NCBI GenBank assembly: GCA_963978905.1
Contig: OZ022258.1
Location: 54,544,591 to 54,608,590, forward strand
DNA from: Trichostrongylus colubriformis
Taxonomy: Eukaryota > Nematoda > Chromadorea > Rhabditida > Trichostrongylidae
Direction of reading: 5' to 3'
Length of the DNA: 64,000 nt
Shown piece by piece: positions 60,901 through 64,000 of this stretch. The stretch's first letter is position 1. Each line of letters begins with the position of its first letter. The position numbers were made by a program, and so were the translations under genes. Below the pieces are notes generated by a model that made no database searches, was not told the origin of the DNA, and saw nothing but the letters and a program-made list of their open reading frames with translations.

Positions 60901-61916
60901 TATAACGAATTATTGAGCTAAGAAACGTGTAAGAAAGCGCATTTTCTGCTTTTTCTTGCAGTACCACAGTGCTGCCGATTCACATTGAAACCGGAATTTT
61001 TTTCAGCAAAATTTGGCTTGGGGTCAACTCCAGAGTTGGGGTTTTCATAATCAAAGTCAAATTTCTTTCCTTGCCTTCAACGAATTATTGAGCTAAGAAA
61101 CGTGTAAGAAAGCGCATTTTCTGCTCTTTCTTGCAGTACCACAGTACTGCCGATTCACTTTGAAACCGGAATTTTTTTAAGCAAAATTTCGCTTGGGGTC
61201 AACTCCAGAGTTGGGGTTTTCATAATCAAAGTCAAATTTCTCTTCTATCCTCCCTCGTATTTCTGAGCTAAGAAACGTACGAGGAAGAGCATTTTCTGCT
61301 CTTTCTTGCAGTGCCACAGTGCTGCCGATTCGCTTTGAAACCGGATTTTTTTTCAGCAAAATTTGGCTTGGGGTCAACTTCAAAGTTGGGGTTTTCATAA
61401 TCAAAGTCAAATTTCTCTTCTATCCTCCCTCGTATTTCTTAGCTAAGAAACGTGTAAGAAAGCGCATTTTCTGCTCTTTTTTGCAGTACCACAGTACTGC
61501 CGATTCACTTTGAAACCGGAATTTTTTTAAGCAAAATTTCGCTTGGGGTCAACTCCAGAGTTGGGGTTTTCATAATCAAAGACAAATTTCGTCTCTTGCC
61601 TTCAACGAATTATTGAGCTAAAAAAAGTATAAGAAAGCGCATTTTCTGCTCTTTCTTGCAGTGCCACAGTACTGCCGATTCACTGTGAAACCGGAATTTT
61701 TTTGAGCAAAATTTGGCTTGGGGTCAACTCCAAAGTTGGGGTTTTCATAATCAAAGTCAAATTTCTCTTCTATCCTCCCTCGTATTTCTTAGCTAAGAAA
61801 CGTGTAAGAAAGCGCATTTTCTGCTCTTTCTTGCAGTACCACAGTACTGCCGATTCACTTTGAAACCGGAATTTTTTTAAGCAAAATTTGGCTTGGGGTC
61901 AACTCCAGAGCTGGGG
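57989..61916 (+). repeat. Satellite array, 23 units of about 175 bp
   Basis: The phrase CTTGGGGTCAACT recurs 23 times from about 58,049 to 61,896, at spacings of 171-179 bases (mean 175). Each unit reads roughly: TACCACAGT(G/A)CTGCCGATTC, GAAACCGGAATTTTTTT, GCAAAATTTGGCTTGGGGTC, AACTCCAGAGTTGGGGTTTT, an AT-rich segment with AATTATTGAGCTAAGAAACG, then TTTTCTGCTTTTTCTTGCAG. Two unit subtypes alternate irregularly: one with CTATAACGAATTATTGAG and one with CCTCCCTCGTATTTCTGAG. The units from about 60,400 to 60,970 are nearly identical, pointing to recent homogenisation. Because 175 is not a multiple of 3, ORFs through the array break every unit; the minus-strand 66-74 residue ORFs are by-products. 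A degraded reverse transcriptase lies on the left, and the right edge joins a second one directly. Confidence 0.95.
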
Positions 61917-63626
61917 TAAGCGCGATCTCAACGATCAAAAGACCATCATGTCAGCTCTCATGGACAAAGAAGGGAGAGTACAAACATCCAGAAGAGCAAT
62001 GGAGAATATCGTTCATGATTTCTACACTGAACTCTTCCGCTCCTCTACAGTTGTTCCAAGATGCCCGATACCGCCGGATGAAGCCCCTCCCACTATTCTG
62101 GAATCAGAAGTTGCCAATGCGATAAGAAGCATGAAGAAAGGAACTGCTCCAGGCCCGGACAATATCTCTGCGGATTTGCTCCAAGCTGGGAATACCGCTC
62201 TTCATACTCTTCTAGTGAAGCACTTCAACCACTACCTCAAGTTAAGGGAAGTTCCAGAGCAGTGGAAGGATTCAAAGACAGTTCTTCTTTTCAAGAAAGG
62301 TCAGCGGGAAGACATAGTCAACTACCGACCCATCAGCCTGCTCTCAGTCGTGTACAAAACGTTTACGAAGATACTGCTCAACCGAATGGAGCGCGTTTTA
62401 GATGAATATCAGCCACTGGAGCAGACAGGATTCAGGAAAAACTTTTCGTGCATGGATAACATTCAAGCAATCACCCAGCTCATTGAGAGGAGCCGAGAGT
62501 ACCATCTTCCTTTAGTCCTCGTTTTTGTGGACTATAAGAAAGCATTCGATTCGGTGGAGGTTAACGCTGTTCTGAACGCCCTTGTGCAAGCCGGAATTCC
62601 TCCTGCCTACATCCGCCTGCTTGAGCAGTGCATGTCGAACACCTCAACAACGATCCGATTGTTCGAGCGCCCAATGAGGGTCTCCATCGAGAAAGGAGTA
62701 CGGCAAGGAGACACGATATCTCCTAAATTATTTACGGCTGCACTACAATATGCGATGTCAACCCTTGATTGGGAAAACAAAGGATATCTTGTTGATGGGA
62801 GAAGAATTATCAACCTCCGCTTTGCTGATGACATCGTTCTGGTATCTAGCAGCGTCGCCGAAATGGAAGAGATGGTAAACGAACTCAACGCGACAGGGTT
62901 GAAGATCGGCTTGGAAATGAATATGTCTAAAACGCAGCTGATGGTGAACCAGTGGTGCGAAACGGGAACGGTAAAGCTAGCAGGAAAAGCTCTTCAAAGA
63001 GTCGATTCCTACGTGTATCTGGGAAGAGAGCTGAACATGGCGAACAACATCACTCCTGAAATAAACCGCAGGAGACGCGCTGCATGGGCAGCTTTTGGAT
63101 CGATTCGCGAGTAACGGATCAGGTAAATGATCCAGACCTCAAGGCCTCGATATTCAACGCTTCAGTATTGCCCGCGTTGTGCTACGCGACCGAGACTTGG
63201 CCCGAAAACAAAACAATCGCTAAGGCCAAGCAGACGGCTCATCGTGCATTGGAAAGATGCTTTCTGAAGATCAGTCGGCATCAACAATGGAAGCAAGGAT
63301 TGCGAAGCTCGGATTTGAAAGAGAGATCGCGTTTGAAAGATCCTCTGCAATACATGGCACATTCGAAACACCGCTGGGCTGGCCACTTACTTCGCCGTGA
63401 TGATGACAGATGGAGTCTCCGCGTCACAGAGTGGCTTCCACGAGACAAAAGGAGACCGCTAGGACGACCACCGACACGGTGGGCCGATTCGTTTTACAAG
63501 TGTTTCAGAGAACGCGGCCTACATTGGATGCAAGTCGCCAAAAATCGGGCGGTATGGATGAGCTGTGGTCCCCGCTGAGAAGACCGCCAGCAGAAGGACC
63601 ATCAAAGTATCAAAGTAAGTAAGTAT
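61917..63626 (+). mobile_element. 5'-truncated RTE-clade non-LTR retrotransposon
   Basis: The element starts exactly where the satellite homology stops (after CAGAGCTGGGG) and carries reverse transcriptase and the C-terminal region but no apurinic endonuclease domain, which normally precedes it. The C-terminal part contains RWAGHLLRRDDDRW and GRPPTRWADSFYKCF, both characteristic of the RTE clade. It ends in a short AAGTAAGTAAGT tail at about 63,612-63,626, as expected of RTE elements, which end in short tandem repeats rather than poly(A). It is probably immobile because the endonuclease is missing and the frame is broken. Confidence 0.88.
61918..63578 (+). pseudogene. RTE reverse transcriptase ORF, single frameshift
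   Basis: The first frame is open from the satellite (61,888) to a stop at 63,112-63,114. It includes RT motif A FVDYKKAFDSVE (residues 213-224 counted from 61,888), motif B GVRQGDTISP (270-279) and the catalytic FADD (312-315, bases 62,821-62,832). The protein then continues in another frame from about 63,111 to a stop at 63,576-63,578; one base appears to have been lost at the GAGTAA at 63,109-63,114. No other stop breaks either part, so the copy is young. Family knowledge: RTE proteins combine an endonuclease with this RT and reverse-transcribe their RNA at a nicked target site. Here the endonuclease half is absent. The satellite-derived first ten codons are not part of the family protein. 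Confidence 0.88.
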
Positions 63627-63629
63627 CTT

Positions 63630-64000
63630 ATATATAAAATATACTCATGCAAATAATATGCGACTTTCTGGAATAGTGTAAATATTCTGACTTTGTTTTC
63701 AGGCCCTCCTCCACTTCCTCTTCAATTTCCATCGTCTTGAGCATTTTTTGACATGATATTCTCGGTTGAATTCATTGCGTTCATTCTTTACAAAACGTCA
63801 TTTCCAGGACTGGCACACTTACCACCCTGTGTACCTTTGATATCGGTATCAGATTGCGTTATCAGTTAATCCGTCAATTTTCTACCATCTGCAAGACACA
63901 ACGATCTGCATGACTAGGTGGATCACAATGCCACAGCCTACGATTGTTCCTCAGGATTTTCCAACTAGACAACTTAACGGCTGTCATGTCCTCTAGTGCG
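63630..64000. other. Sequence after the RTE tail, nothing recognised
   Basis: AT-rich non-coding sequence to the window edge, with no ORF or repeat that I can place. Confidence 0.5.

Noticed and set aside
60393..60967. Three identical 74-codon minus-strand ORFs as a gene family
   Set aside because: They are the same satellite unit read three times and overlap each other at the unit joints.
57989..61916. CRISPR array or a repeated-domain protein gene
   Set aside because: Units are contiguous without spacers, the organism is eukaryotic, and a 175-base period breaks any reading frame.

Overview
The window looks like nuclear DNA from a nematode, most likely a strongylid (hookworm or close relative). 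The evidence is a split G-protein-coupled receptor of the nematode Srw/DMSR type, splice acceptors ending TTTCAG, several 55-70 bp introns, mariner and Tc1-like elements, and an RTE-clade retrotransposon. There are no operons, ribosome binding sites or prokaryotic genes. The species assignment is inference.

Layout. Bases 1-49,300 are intergenic or intronic DNA filled with diverged repeats. These include a degraded repeat family (R1) with at least five clear copies and several weaker ones, a 0.5 kb dispersed repeat with two copies (7.5 and 11.1 kb), tRNA-derived SINE-like segments, a Tc1-like TIR element (5,956-6,479), four mariner-type elements bounded by TA-TTAGGTT...AACCTAA-TA (8,878-9,547; 28,850-29,384; 37,264-37,812; 48,041-48,938), related palindromic TIR elements at 13.2-13.7 and 38.2-38.5 kb, and a 1.35 kb foldback element at 41.4-42.75 kb. 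No complete host gene is visible here; a few exon-like or orphan ORFs are listed at low confidence.

The only well-supported host gene lies at 49,383-54,249 on the + strand: eleven exons with consistent reading phases encode the last 476 residues of a seven-transmembrane receptor of the Srw/DMSR (FMRFamide-like/myosuppressin receptor) family. Its first coding exon or exons were not found. An AATAAA at 54,602 is the probable poly(A) signal.

The right end is retrotransposon and satellite DNA. A degraded RTE reverse transcriptase (about 56,892-57,620) is followed by a 3.9 kb tandem array of 23 units of about 175 bp (57,989-61,916). The array abuts, without a spacer, a 5'-truncated RTE element (61,917-63,626) whose reverse transcriptase core is intact (motif FADD) but whose ORF has a one-base frameshift near 63,111.

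Most small ORFs in the window are chance or repeat-derived. The most interesting structures are the head-to-head double mariner at 8.9-9.5 kb, the mariner inserted into an R1 copy at 37.3 kb, the foldback with tRNA-like sequence in both arms, and the satellite-retrotransposon junction.
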